From positions 1 to 17,379 of the forward strand of contig JAENRP010000573.1 of assembly GCA_024741835.1 (NCBI GenBank): a stretch of DNA of 17,379 nt. Direction: 5' to 3'. Position 1 is the stretch's first letter. The number at the start of each line of letters is the position of its first letter. This DNA is from Diplocarpon mali (taxonomy: Eukaryota; Ascomycota; Leotiomycetes; Helotiales; Drepanopezizaceae). The notes beneath the pieces were generated by a model, which saw nothing but the letters and a program-made list of their open reading frames with translations, did not search any database and was not told the origin of the DNA. The translations under genes were made by a program, and so were the position numbers. Positions 10,074-17,379 of the stretch are shown here, piece after piece.

Positions 10074-11295
10074 ATACTTTACAATCCTTTCATATCTCCT
10101 TTATAATAGCAAGTAAGAAGGAAGCGTAAGATAGGGTTTAATTTTCCTTATACTAATATATAAGGAGACTTAAAACCAACTCCCTTAGATAATCAGAACC
10201 TTTAATAGCTTTGCAAACAATATAAGGGCACGTCCTTATCGAGAAGCAACTGACTCCTTTGGTAGCATAGCCCTAGGAGCCGCCTAAGGAGCAACGCTAG
10301 GAATAACTATAGGTACGCTATAAGCTGCCGCAGAAGCAAGAGCTTTAAAAGCCTTTGCAAGGCAGGCGGCGAGGCCAAGAGGTGCTATAATCGGCGGCAG
10401 GAGCTCCTAAGCCACTAGTTCTAAGAAGCTATTAGCTATAGTATAAGAAAGCTTATAATTAATATACCCTCTGATAATACTACCTCTTCTATCTCTCTTT
10501 AGCGCGCCTTCCGAAGCTCCTCTCTTACCTTCCTTTTAATAGTAGCAAGGCCTTAAACTGCTTATTAGTAGCAAACTACTTAAAGAGAGCTTGAAAATGT
10601 ACTATAGCATTACTATCGTTCTCTTTTAATAAGAATACGTAATCTTCCTACGCCTTTAAGGCACTAATAGGAAGCTCCTAGCATATATAGCCTCCCTTTA
10701 CATAACGAAAGCAGCGTACTCCTACTATGCTATTAAAGTATACGCCAGCCGACTTCCTAGCTAAGAAGCTCCGAATATACCCCTTATATAGTATATTCCT
10801 TATTAGCCCTTGCTCCAGCTTGCGGCAGGAGGAGGGAGCTGCAAAGGGGACTACTGATATTCTAGGAACCACAGCCTAAGGGGTGGCAAGGAAGGAAGGG
10901 AGCGCGCTCCCTCTTAAGAGTATTACTATATCGAATGTCTTAAGTGCGTTATTATCTTACTATCTACTGCGCTAAGAAGCTCTTAGCTATATTCGGGTAT
11001 AACGACTTCGCTATAAGGCTATTAGCGGGAGTAAGGGAGCATAATTAAGAAGCGTATAGTAGTAGCCTTAGTAGGGCGCTCCTTAGAGTTATTATTGCTA
11101 TTCTCTATTTTAAAGTGATTATTTGAAGAAGTATAAGGAAGGAAAGCTTTATAAGGGAAAAAACGCATACTTTTATAGGCGCGCTGCCTTTATTGACTTT
11201 CCTTTATTACCTGATTTAGCTTTTATTCTATAGAGGAAGCACTTAGAACCGCGCTCCCTCTTTTATTCATTATAGCTTTATTAGGCAATTTTCAT
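10074..11295 (-). pseudogene. Candidate antisense ORF between pol and 3' LTR of A, unrecognised
   Basis: On the minus strand one frame starts at an ATG (11295-11293, MKIA) and stays readable to about 10440, and less convincingly to about 10120. It is interrupted only by TAA/TAG, with no TGA that I saw. It includes 10678-10872, 64 stop-free codons. Readable pieces include NNALKTFDIVILLRGSALPS, RSFLARKSAGVYFNS and KAQEDYVFLLKENDSNAIVH when stops are taken as Gln. A Gln-rich block lies around 11080-11110 and a basic Arg/Ser stretch around 10990-11030. I recognise no domain. Some plant LTR elements (for example Grande and RIRE2) carry antisense ORFs in the same place, so this may be a captured or accessory gene. 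Doubt: a plus-strand frame is also partly open here, and RIP blurs coding signal on both strands. Confidence 0.45.
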
Positions 11296-11310
11296 TATTC
11301 TAATAGCTGG

Positions 11311-11569
11311 GAAGCATAATAAAGGAGTCTTATATACTAGATCTGGCGCTAGTTATAGCTAAGCCTAGCTAGGAGCTGCTTCTCACCTAAGGGGTGTATT
11401 GCGCTATAAGGAGCCTTAGGCGCTAAGGCCTTTGAGGACTGACTTATATAATGTACCCCTGAAGTGGCTATAGAGCACTTCTATAAAGGGAGCTCAGATA
11501 TACAGTTAGAGTAGAATTTTTATAAGCTTCTGCTACCACTGAGAATCCACCTCTAAATACAGCACGACA
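11311..11569 (+). repeat. 3' LTR of element A (259 bp, left arm lost)
   Basis: Aligns with 4276-4534 from gaagc onward; about two dozen differences, nearly all transitions. The 3' end (ctctaaatacagcacgaca) is better preserved here than in the 5' LTR. The first ~40 bases of the 5' LTR have no good counterpart upstream of 11311, so the U3 end was lost, replaced or diverged. No clear purine tract lies just upstream; the nearest is aagggaaaaaa at about 11153-11163. Confidence 0.85.
11524..11569 (-). repeat. 46-bp terminal inverted repeat of element A, right arm
   Basis: Mirror of 4237-4282, ending ctctaaatacagcacgaca. A RIP-altered version also closes the 5' LTR (about 4489-4534). Confidence 0.85.
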
Positions 11570-11574
11570 TAGGC
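11570..11574. repeat. Target-site duplication TAGGC, right copy
   Basis: Directly follows the GCACGACA end of element A. The intact element B LTR at 14220-14467 has this site uninterrupted (aagaataggcctaaggg), proving the insertion point. Confidence 0.9.
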
Positions 11575-11786
11575 CTAAGGGAAGACCAAAGATAAAAGGG
11601 AAGAAGCACCACAAGCGGGCTCTCTAAAGACAAGAACTAAGATAATTCACTATTTAAGGGTAGAATAGGTAATTAGCATTACGCGCTATCTTTAAGTATA
11701 ATAGTAGTCTTATATATACCCCTTTCTTAATCCTCATTTAATTATATAACTTATATTATAAGATCTTCTACTTCTAAGTCTTTATA
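11575..11786 (-). repeat. Left LTR of element B, inner 212 bp
   Basis: This continues the LTR begun at 4201-4236: removing element A and one copy of TAGGC gives 248 bp, exactly the length of the intact copy at 14220-14467. Shared blocks include ctaagggaagac, agcgggct, gcgctatct and cttatatatacccctttctt. Differences are nearly all C/T or A/G, and this copy carries more T and A, as expected for heavier RIP. On the minus strand a TATATAAG box (about 11709-11716) is a candidate core promoter. Confidence 0.85.
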
Positions 11787-12214
11787 TATGCCTTAATTAA
11801 CTTAAGTAGCGGCCCTTGCTTCTAATAGCGAAGAATATAAGACTCTTACAAATTAAGAATACTAATTCTTATTTGTAAAAATAATAAGTGCAAGTAGAGT
11901 TAGTACCTAAGGTTATAAAAAGAAGGAAGAGGAAAGAAGGTTTTTTTTTTAACTTATAGGTTAGGCCTATAAGTAGATTTTAAAGAAATATATAAAGAGA
12001 GAGGGGGGAAAGAGGGAAGTGCGATAGTAAACTAAATAAAAAGGAAATAAAAACTTTTCCTCCTTTAGTAACGCGACTCTTAAGCTAAGCCTGCGAGTTA
12101 AAAGCTTGAAATTAGCAAAGCTATCAAATCGCAATTTAAAGAAAAAAATCAAAGACAATCTTAAGTAATCCTAAGTATATATATCTTAACTAACTTGAAA
12201 GACGACTTTACTAA
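11787..12214 (-). other. 3' untranslated part of element B
   Basis: Between the Gag-like frame and the 3' (left) LTR of B. It contains a T10 run at 11941-11950 and the hairpin cttatagg-ttagg-cctataag (11953-11973). Parts (the cacttatt region and attcttcgcta) match 14590-14878 in inverted orientation. A minus-strand open frame at 11967-12158 has no coding features and I treat it as chance. Confidence 0.5.
11953..11973. repeat. Hairpin cttatagg-loop-cctataag
   Basis: Perfect 8-base arms and a 5-base loop (ttagg). Related words occur at 13484-13500 (cttataggcttagcctaaaa) and 14652-14670 (cctaagcctagcctatagg). In B the two copies lie in opposite orientations on either side of the main Gag region. 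Confidence 0.6.
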
Positions 12215-13980
12215 AGAAAATCAAGCTTTATATAAAATTAGATTAATAATCTAAGAATTTCTTTAATATAGCTATATATAATTATTAAGCCTTTCTAAGG
12301 TAGCAACTCGCTTATTTAACCTAAGGGAAGCTAGATTTGAGTATTTAAAGTTCGCGTATTAGTTTTTATCCTTTAAAGCCTATCGATTATTAAACTAAAG
12401 GACGTAATAAGTTTCCTAAAGAAGGCTTTTAATTAAGGTTTCTAAACGCTAAATATAGATTTTAAAAAACTAAGCTTTAAGTTCTTTAATTTTTAAGGCA
12501 GATTTCACTCTAAGGCTAAGACCGTAAGTAAAGGGAATTACTATTAGATTTCTCTTTACTTCTTTAATAACCTTTAAAGCCTTCGAATATTCTTATACTA
12601 GGCTTTTAAGATCTTTAGTAAAAGAGGAAGTAGGCTCTTTTTCCTTTTCTATTGACTTAATAGTCCTTTCGCTAAGGTCTGATTTCAAGGCAAAGGCTAA
12701 GAAGTCTTTCAATTAAGCATATATTATAGGATTACGCTTATTAATCTTAAAATATTTGATAATCTTATTTCAAAGGCTAATAAGTAATCTAAGTAAGAAA
12801 AGGCGTCCTCTTTTAACTTCATTAAGAATCTTCTAATTGATTAAGGTATTCGATACTTAAATAAAGGTCTAATAGTAGTTTTCAAGTTCCTTAAGAGTGC
12901 AAGTAATAAGAACAAACTCCTTTAAAAAGGCTAAAGTATTGCGAATTTGCTATTTATCAAATTCCTAAAATTTAGATTTAAGAGTCTTAATAAGGAGTTC
13001 CTAAGACTCGCGAAGCTTCTACTTAAGTAAAGATTTAATAATATCTTTACTAATTTAATTATAGTAGTAAAGAAGTCGATTGATCATCTTATTATATCTA
13101 ATACTAAAATTATAATAAGTCTTCTTATATTATTCAAGGAAATCAGTAATATTAGCTTTAATAAAATAAAAAGCATTAAAGGAACTAAAGAGAGGAAAAT
13201 GATTAGCAATAGCTTTAAAGGCAGCTATTATTACTTTATTCGTTTTAATAAGAAGGGAGCTAGGTCGAATATAAGGCTTAAGGTATTTTAAAGAGTTTTC
13301 AAAATCTAAGTTAATCTTAAAGTAATTAGGACAAGCTTAAAAAGATTTAAGCAAAGGGTTAATAGGAGGTTTAAAATTGATATTTTTAGTATTTTTCAGT
13401 ATTAATATTAAAAAAGCAGGTATAGTTATTAAAGGGGAAGGTAAAGAACTTAAGTTATATAAAATCGCATTTTTATATTCCTACTTATAGGCTTAGCCTA
13501 AAAGTGAAAATCCGGCTTTTGCTAAAAGTTTATTTATACTTTACTAAGACTTCTTTAATAGGTATAACGTAGCAAATAAGGGTATTACAATTACTAATAG
13601 TAAAAAAAGGTTTATCAAATCAAAGACTAATTTCTAAGATAAAGTTTCTAAAAAAGATTCATCTTAGCTTTTAAGACAATGCCTATTAGTTCTTAAAATC
13701 AGTATATCCTAAGAGTTATTTCTAAAGTAAAGAATAGAGTTCTATTAAGTAGGAGCGGCTAAAGTATCTAATTTAGCTTTTTAAGAAAACTAAAGAGATA
13801 TTCCTAATTAAAGCTTTTATTTAATATTATATAAATACTCGAAACTACTATTATTTAAAGTAGCTATAGTAGCTAATTAAACTTCTTTATATTAAAAAGG
13901 CTAGAAATCCGATAATCGTACTAATAAGCTAATAATTCAAGCTTTTTAGATCAAAGGTAGGAGAGGCGGAATAAGGGCCG
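12215..13980 (-). pseudogene. Gag-like protein of element B, RIP-damaged
   Basis: One minus-strand frame of roughly 590 codons with no indel seen; breaks are TAA/TAG plus two or three TGA. Around 13130-13200 it reads FIKANITDFLE then YKKTYYNFSIRYNKM, a pattern I associate with fungal retroelement Gag ('...FLxxYxxxxxxxxIxxxxKMxRL'). Downstream come KSKFxEFDKxQIRNTLAFLK (about 12950) and LNEVKRGRLFLLRLL (about 12800), which fit the Gag capsid-like core. The C-terminal third is Lys/Glu-rich and probably helical (SIEKEKEPTSSFTKDLKSLV around 12610). No CCHC knuckle, protease or RT follows, so B would need enzymes from another element. No defensible start codon survives; the upstream limit (about 13980) is where coding character fades. 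The Gag call is by pattern only. Confidence 0.6.
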
Positions 13981-14219
13981 AAATAGGAAAATCTGAGGTT
14001 ATTAATAGTAGAAAGTAGCAATCGATAGTTCTAAATAACTAAGTGATTGCAAGGTCGATAATAGAGGAATAACAACCGATAGTTATAAATAACTAAATGA
14101 TTATTATTTTAAAAGGGGTTTTTAAAGGGTTAATCTCTTATCTGCGAATTAAAAGAATCAAAAGGAGAAGTCGTATAAAGACGAAATCTTAAAGGAATCG
14201 TCCCTGCGTAGGTCACTAA
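13981..14219 (-). other. 5' leader of element B
   Basis: Follows the 5' (right) LTR on the minus strand, starting ttagtgacctacgcaggga, where the primer-binding site should be; I cannot assign it to a tRNA. It also contains the 32-bp direct repeat. Confidence 0.4.
14017..14102. repeat. Imperfect 32-bp direct repeat in the 5' region of B
   Basis: agcaatcgatagttctaaat at 14017-14048 and aacaaccgatagttataaat at 14071-14102 share about 27 of 32 bases, spaced 54 bases apart. The place is the leader or N-terminal edge of the Gag-like frame. Confidence 0.6.
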
Positions 14220-14467
14220 TATAAGAGGAAGTAGGAATAATACCTAAGAATAGGCCTAAGGGAAGACTAAAGACAAAAGGGAGGAAGCACTACAAGCGGG
14301 CTTTCTAAAGACAAGAACTAGGACAATTTACTAATTAAGGGTAAAATAGGTAGTTAGCATTGCGCGCTATCTCTAAGTATAATAGTAGTCTTATATATAC
14401 CCCTTTCTTAGTCCTCATCCGACCATATGACCTATATCACAAGATCCTCCACTTCCAGGTCTCTACA
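14220..14467 (-). repeat. Right (5') LTR of element B, intact 248 bp
   Basis: On the minus strand starts TGTAGAGACCTGGAAGTGG and ends CCTCTTATA. The final 60 bases on the plus strand (tcctcatccgaccatatgac) are less RIP-mutated than in the left copy (tcctcatttaattatataac). It contains the uninterrupted site into which element A inserted in the left copy. A minus-strand TATATAAG box lies at about 14390-14397. Confidence 0.85.
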
Positions 14468-14589
14468 CTAATACTAATAGTAAGCTACTAAGAAGAAGTA
14501 GGCGCTCTATAAAGAGAGTATTATCTAGTAATAGATCTTCCCGCCTATTAAAGAAGATAAAAGGAAATTAATACCTAAGTTGGTTCTAC
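14468..14589. other. Spacer between element B and its relative
   Basis: 122 bases that I cannot assign. If B inserted into C, the missing 5' end of C could begin here on the minus strand, but I see no convincing continuation of its frame. Confidence 0.3.
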
Positions 14590-15126
14590 TTTTAATTGTT
14601 TTTAAGATTCTATAGTTTGCTTATTTGTTTTACTAGTTTTATTTTCTAACTCCTAAGCCTAGCCTATAGGTGAAAAGCGCATATATATAAAAAAAATATC
14701 TTCTTTTTTTCTTTACCTTTAATAATAATATAGCCTTAGTTTAGGCCTTTTGATATATTAGTTTGCTTGCACTTAGGGTTTTGCTAATAACGATTGATAT
14801 ACTATTGCCTTAATCTATATTGTTTTGTATTCTTCGCTAATAGTAGTAAGGGCTACTACTTTTATTATTTAAGATATATATAAAGACTTAGGCGTAGATG
14901 AATTATATGACAAAGGTTATATAATAGGATAGGGCCGATAGGAGGATAAAAGGGACCTCTTCTATATATAGAGATAAGCGCGCAGTGCTATAGTACTGAA
15001 TATACCCTATACTTAGGACTTGTTCTTAATACCTTGTCTAGGAGAGCCCGCTTGTAGTGCTTCCTCCTCTTGTTTTTAGGTCTTCCCTTAGGCCTATTCT
15101 TGTGTTGTCTCCCCTCAGTTTTATAC
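14590..15126 (+). mobile_element. 3' tail plus LTR of a second, diverged B-family element
   Basis: Read on the plus strand this matches the minus strand of B's 3' end. Shared blocks are the hairpin-like agcctagcctataggt region, gcttgcactta, attcttcgcta, the block agggctactactt, and tatataaagactta at the LTR start. The rest of the element (5' LTR, Gag) is missing. Divergence from B exceeds simple transitions and includes small indels, so it is a different subfamily or an older copy in opposite orientation. Confidence 0.65.
14879..15126 (+). repeat. LTR of the second B-family element
   Basis: About 248 bp, the same length as the LTRs of B but in opposite orientation. Strongest match: gagagcccgcttgtagtgct and ggtcttcccttaggcctatt (about 15043-15108), the reverse complement of the block at 14250-14310. 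Its right edge abuts the integrase frame of element D at 15127-15128. Confidence 0.7.
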
Positions 15127-15127
15127 T

Positions 15128-17281
15128 TTTTATACTAAGACTAAATCTAAGCTTATAGAAAAGCTAGAAACTTAAAAAGTAATAAAGGAACGCTAGACTT
15201 AGTTAAAGCTAATAGCTATTAAGTCTAATAATATATTAGAGATTAAAGTAAAGCTTAATGAATAAGTAAAGTATAGAGTTTATTATAAATTAATTATAAT
15301 ATATAAAGGTTCTTATTAGAATAGTATTACTAAGTGAAGTATTTAATAAGTAGAGACTGACTATTGCACTTTACTATAAGACGCTGACTTACTATTAGAA
15401 TTCTAGGACCTTGCAATTAAGGCAGATATATACCTGCGAAATAGAATAGGTAATAGACTAATAGTTAAAAGCACTTAAATATCGCTATATAAGGCATATT
15501 TAAAATAGAAACTAAGCTTAGACTATATTTGCGTCTTTAAAAGCGTCTGCTATTCTTATATTAGCCTAAAGTCCTAGTCTATAAGTATAAAAAGTAAAAA
15601 GCTAATAGATTAAAGTAAAGAGTATATATTTATTAAATATATTAAATAGATAATAAAGTAATAGATAGTATATATGCTAGATCTAAGGCGAGTAATTATA
15701 TTTTTAATAGTTAAGTTCGACGAATCTCGAAATAGGAGAGAGCTATCTTTAAAGCTCTATATATTTAAAGATTCGTAAGGTATACTACTTAATAGTAATA
15801 CTATTAAGCCGAACTAATAACCCCTTTCTTTTAGCTTAGGTATATTAAGCGTATCTGCTAATCGATAACCTATTAGTCGCCTAAAGGCCGAATAGACTAT
15901 TCCTATTGTCTGCGAATTACCTAAAGTATAGAATAACTTTAATATTATCATCCCTTTAATTAAAGCACTTATAGTAAAGGATATTCCTAAAATAGGTATA
16001 AGTAATAATAAGCCTTTACTATTAGAAAGCGGTTCCTTAGATAATAAGCCTACGGAACCTATAGCTAGGCCTACGCCTTTAAAGAGGAATAAAGACTTAG
16101 AATTAGAAGATACCTTAAATAAATGTAAGTCTAAGCGTATTTAAGCTAGAATAGTATATAGGATCTATAAGCTTAAACTTTAATAGAGCTTTAATAAAGA
16201 TAATACGTTTCTAGCCTTTAAGGAGATAATGAAAATCTCTCTTTTAAAGACGTATAATAAAGCAGTTAATAACTTAAAGAATAGAGTAATATAGAATAAG
16301 GCAATTTAAAAGGAGATAAACTCTCTTATTATAAGTAGTATATAGAGAGAAGAACTGACGCCAAAGGATATAAACCTAGTATTAATAAAGTAGGTCTTTA
16401 TAATTGAAATATATATAGATAGGACCTTAAAGCGTTATAAAGTAAGACTTATAGCTAAGGGCTTCTTTTAATAGTATATAGAAGACTACTTTAATATATT
16501 TACACTGATAGTTTATATAAATACCCTTTGTATATTTATAGTAATAGTAGCTGCTAAGGACTTTAAATGCAGATAGTACGATATTAAAAATGCATTTACT
16601 AAAGCGATTATAAAGGAACAGATTTTTCTTTCTTAACCTAACGATATTCTTATATATACTAGCTACTCTTTTTATATATTCTATAGTATTTATAGGCTTA
16701 AGCAATCAGCTTAAGATTAGAACCTTTTATATAGCTTTACTTTAATAGAAATAGGATTCGTTTAAAGCCTAGCTAACCTTTATCTATTTATCTATATTAA
16801 GTGTAGAATTAAGTTACTATTATATATTAATAATATTACTATAGCTGCGAAGACAACTACTTAATTAGATTGGTTCTTTATAACTATTTAAAAACGTTTT
16901 AATACTAAGGATCTAAGGGGAATTCATAAGATCGTTAGTATCTATATTATAAGGAAACGCTCTACTTAAGAACTTTAATTAAATTAAGAGTAGTATATTA
17001 AAAAGATCCTAGATTGAATAGGACTCTTTATTTATACTTTTAACTTTAAGCCAAAATATACTCTAATGGAAGGAAAGTATAATAAGTTAGAGCCTATTAA
17101 TAAAAATAAGTAAAGAGGAGATTTAAAGAAGTATTAATAAGATATTAAAGCGATAATATATACTATAGTATATATAAGACTAAATATTGCCTTTATTATT
17201 AAATAACTTAGTTAGAACCTAAAGGATCTAACGATTTAATATAAGAATATAGTCAAGCGATTTAAAAGGTGTGAAATATGA
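15128..17281 (+). pseudogene. Copia element D: integrase-RT part of a Ty1/copia polyprotein, RIP-damaged
   Basis: One plus-strand frame (same phase at 15305, 16442 and 17252) from the B-family LTR to TGA 17279-17281, about 715 codons. It begins inside the integrase core (KSKLIEKLE, then IAIKSNN at the second acidic site), then YKGSYxNSITK at the third-acid region with Glu replaced, then DLAIKADIYLRNRIGN, VCYSYI, and DLRRVIIFLIVKFDES of the integrase C terminus. A Ser/Pro-poor linker follows, then RT: EINSLI (about 16320), KRYKVRLIAKGFF (about 16430), YDIKNAFTKA (about 16580), GLKQ-type RLKQSA (about 16695), YINNI (16823-16837) in place of YVDDI and KYTLMEGKYNKLEP (about 17055). It breaks off after VKRFKRC, before RNase H. 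Conserved Trp codons appear as TAG (EF-stop-DLA, D-stop-N). It is a different family from A and C by sequence. Confidence 0.88.
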
Positions 17282-17379
17282 GGGCTGGCCGATATGGTAA
17301 AGAGAGTATAAGGTAGTATTGAGTAGTAAGTAATAGTAGTAGTTGAAGAACTTGGAGACTTAGGAGGCTTGATTCCTAA
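17282..17379. other. Right edge, unassigned
   Basis: No retroelement match. The segment (gagggctggccgatatggta onwards) contains more TG and fewer TA than the rest and may mark the edge of the RIP-mutated block or another, less mutated sequence. Confidence 0.35.

Larger units (their letters stand above)
4237..11569 (+). mobile_element. Complete Ty1/copia LTR retrotransposon A with extra 3' region
   Basis: A 7333-bp insertion bounded by TAGGC duplications. Layout: 5' LTR (4237-4534), candidate primer-binding site (from 4535), Gag-Pol frame in copia order with integrase before RT (about 4600-10073), an unusual 1.2-kb extra segment (10074-11310) and a 3' LTR (11311-11569). It is nested inside the LTR of element B, so it is younger than B. 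The Gag-Pol frame has the same phase at 4749, 8643 and 10071, so the damage is base substitution rather than indels. In-frame TAA/TAG codons make it non-autonomous now. The extra segment carries an antisense reading frame described separately. Confidence 0.92.
4201..14467 (-). mobile_element. LTR element B (Gag-only, non-autonomous), split by element A
   Basis: Two LTR copies of 248 bp bound this element: 4201-4236 plus 11575-11786 on the left (interrupted by element A) and 14220-14467 on the right. On the minus strand each LTR starts TG(TA)-AGAGACC and ends near CTCTTATA. The interior without A (11787-14219) is about 2.43 kb and carries one minus-strand Gag-like frame. I could not find protease, reverse transcriptase or integrase. 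Size and content fit the class of terminal-repeat retrotransposons with only a GAG domain (TR-GAG), which rely on another element's enzymes; an internally deleted gypsy-type element is the alternative. The flanking 5-mers (tttaa at 4196-4200, ctaat at 14468-14472) do not match, so no target-site duplication is visible. Confidence 0.7.

Noticed and set aside
11967..12158. 63-codon minus-strand ORF
   Set aside because: Sits downstream of the B Gag-like frame in a T-rich stretch; Phe/Leu-rich with no motif, not conserved at the related 14590-14878.
4143..14479. 13-base inverted match (tattagtattagt at 4143-4155, actaatactaata at 14467-14479) flanking element B
   Set aside because: Low-complexity TA/TAG words are frequent everywhere in this RIP-mutated sequence, so chance is likely.
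16427..16705. 92-codon minus-strand ORF
   Set aside because: Antisense to the reverse transcriptase core of element D.
1..17379. Alternative genetic code with TAA/TAG read as Gln
   Set aside because: Stops do fall at Gln sites, but TAG also replaces conserved Trp (integrase EF-W-D, RT D-W-N), catalytic Asp became Asn, His became Tyr, and the LTR pair shows the same C-to-T bias. RIP explains all of this; recoding does not.
1..17379. tRNA, rRNA, CRISPR array or bacterial operon signals
   Set aside because: No cloverleaf with the needed conserved loops, no regular spacer-repeat pattern and no rRNA-like block was seen.

Overview
The window looks like a repeat-only, AT-rich block from the genome of a filamentous ascomycete fungus (probably Pezizomycotina) heavily hit by repeat-induced point mutation (RIP). 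The signs are: TpA is extremely common and CpA/TpG are scarce while CpG survives; the two LTRs of one element differ almost only by C-to-T and G-to-A changes; and long reading frames are easy to follow but broken by TAA/TAG where Gln (CAA/CAG) or conserved Trp (TGG) is expected. I see no intact host gene, rRNA, tRNA or CRISPR array. Organism and RIP are inference from composition; no species can be named.

Layout. (1) 1-4200, minus strand: the 5' half (Gag, protease, integrase) of a Ty1/copia polyprotein, here called C, readable in one frame; its left end runs into a repetitive stretch (75-240). (2) 4201-14467: a minus-strand LTR element, B, with 248-bp LTRs. Its interior is about 2.4 kb and holds only a Gag-like frame, no pol. 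(3) 4237-11569: a complete plus-strand Ty1/copia element, A (7.33 kb), inserted into the left LTR of B. The insertion is marked by a 5-bp TAGGC target-site duplication, and the two halves of the B LTR rejoin cleanly across it. (4) 14590-15126: the 3' tail and LTR of a second, diverged B-family element in plus orientation. (5) 15128-17281, plus strand: the 3' part (late integrase through reverse transcriptase) of another Ty1/copia polyprotein, D. (6) The last ~100 bases match no element I can identify and look less TA-saturated.

Element A is the most informative. Its Gag-protease-integrase-RT-RNase H frame runs from about 4600 to 10073 without a detectable frameshift; the damage is point mutation, including change of the RT YVDD motif to YINN. 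Between pol and the 3' LTR lies an extra ~1.2 kb. The minus strand there carries a long candidate antisense reading frame (from an ATG at 11295), interrupted only by TAA/TAG, which I do not recognise. The LTR of A carries unusually long (46 bp) terminal inverted repeats, complete in the 5' LTR but present only at the outer end of the 3' LTR.

Relative history (inference): C and D are old fragments, B and its relative landed among them, A jumped into B last, and RIP then acted on all of them. None of the encoded proteins can be made as the sequence stands.
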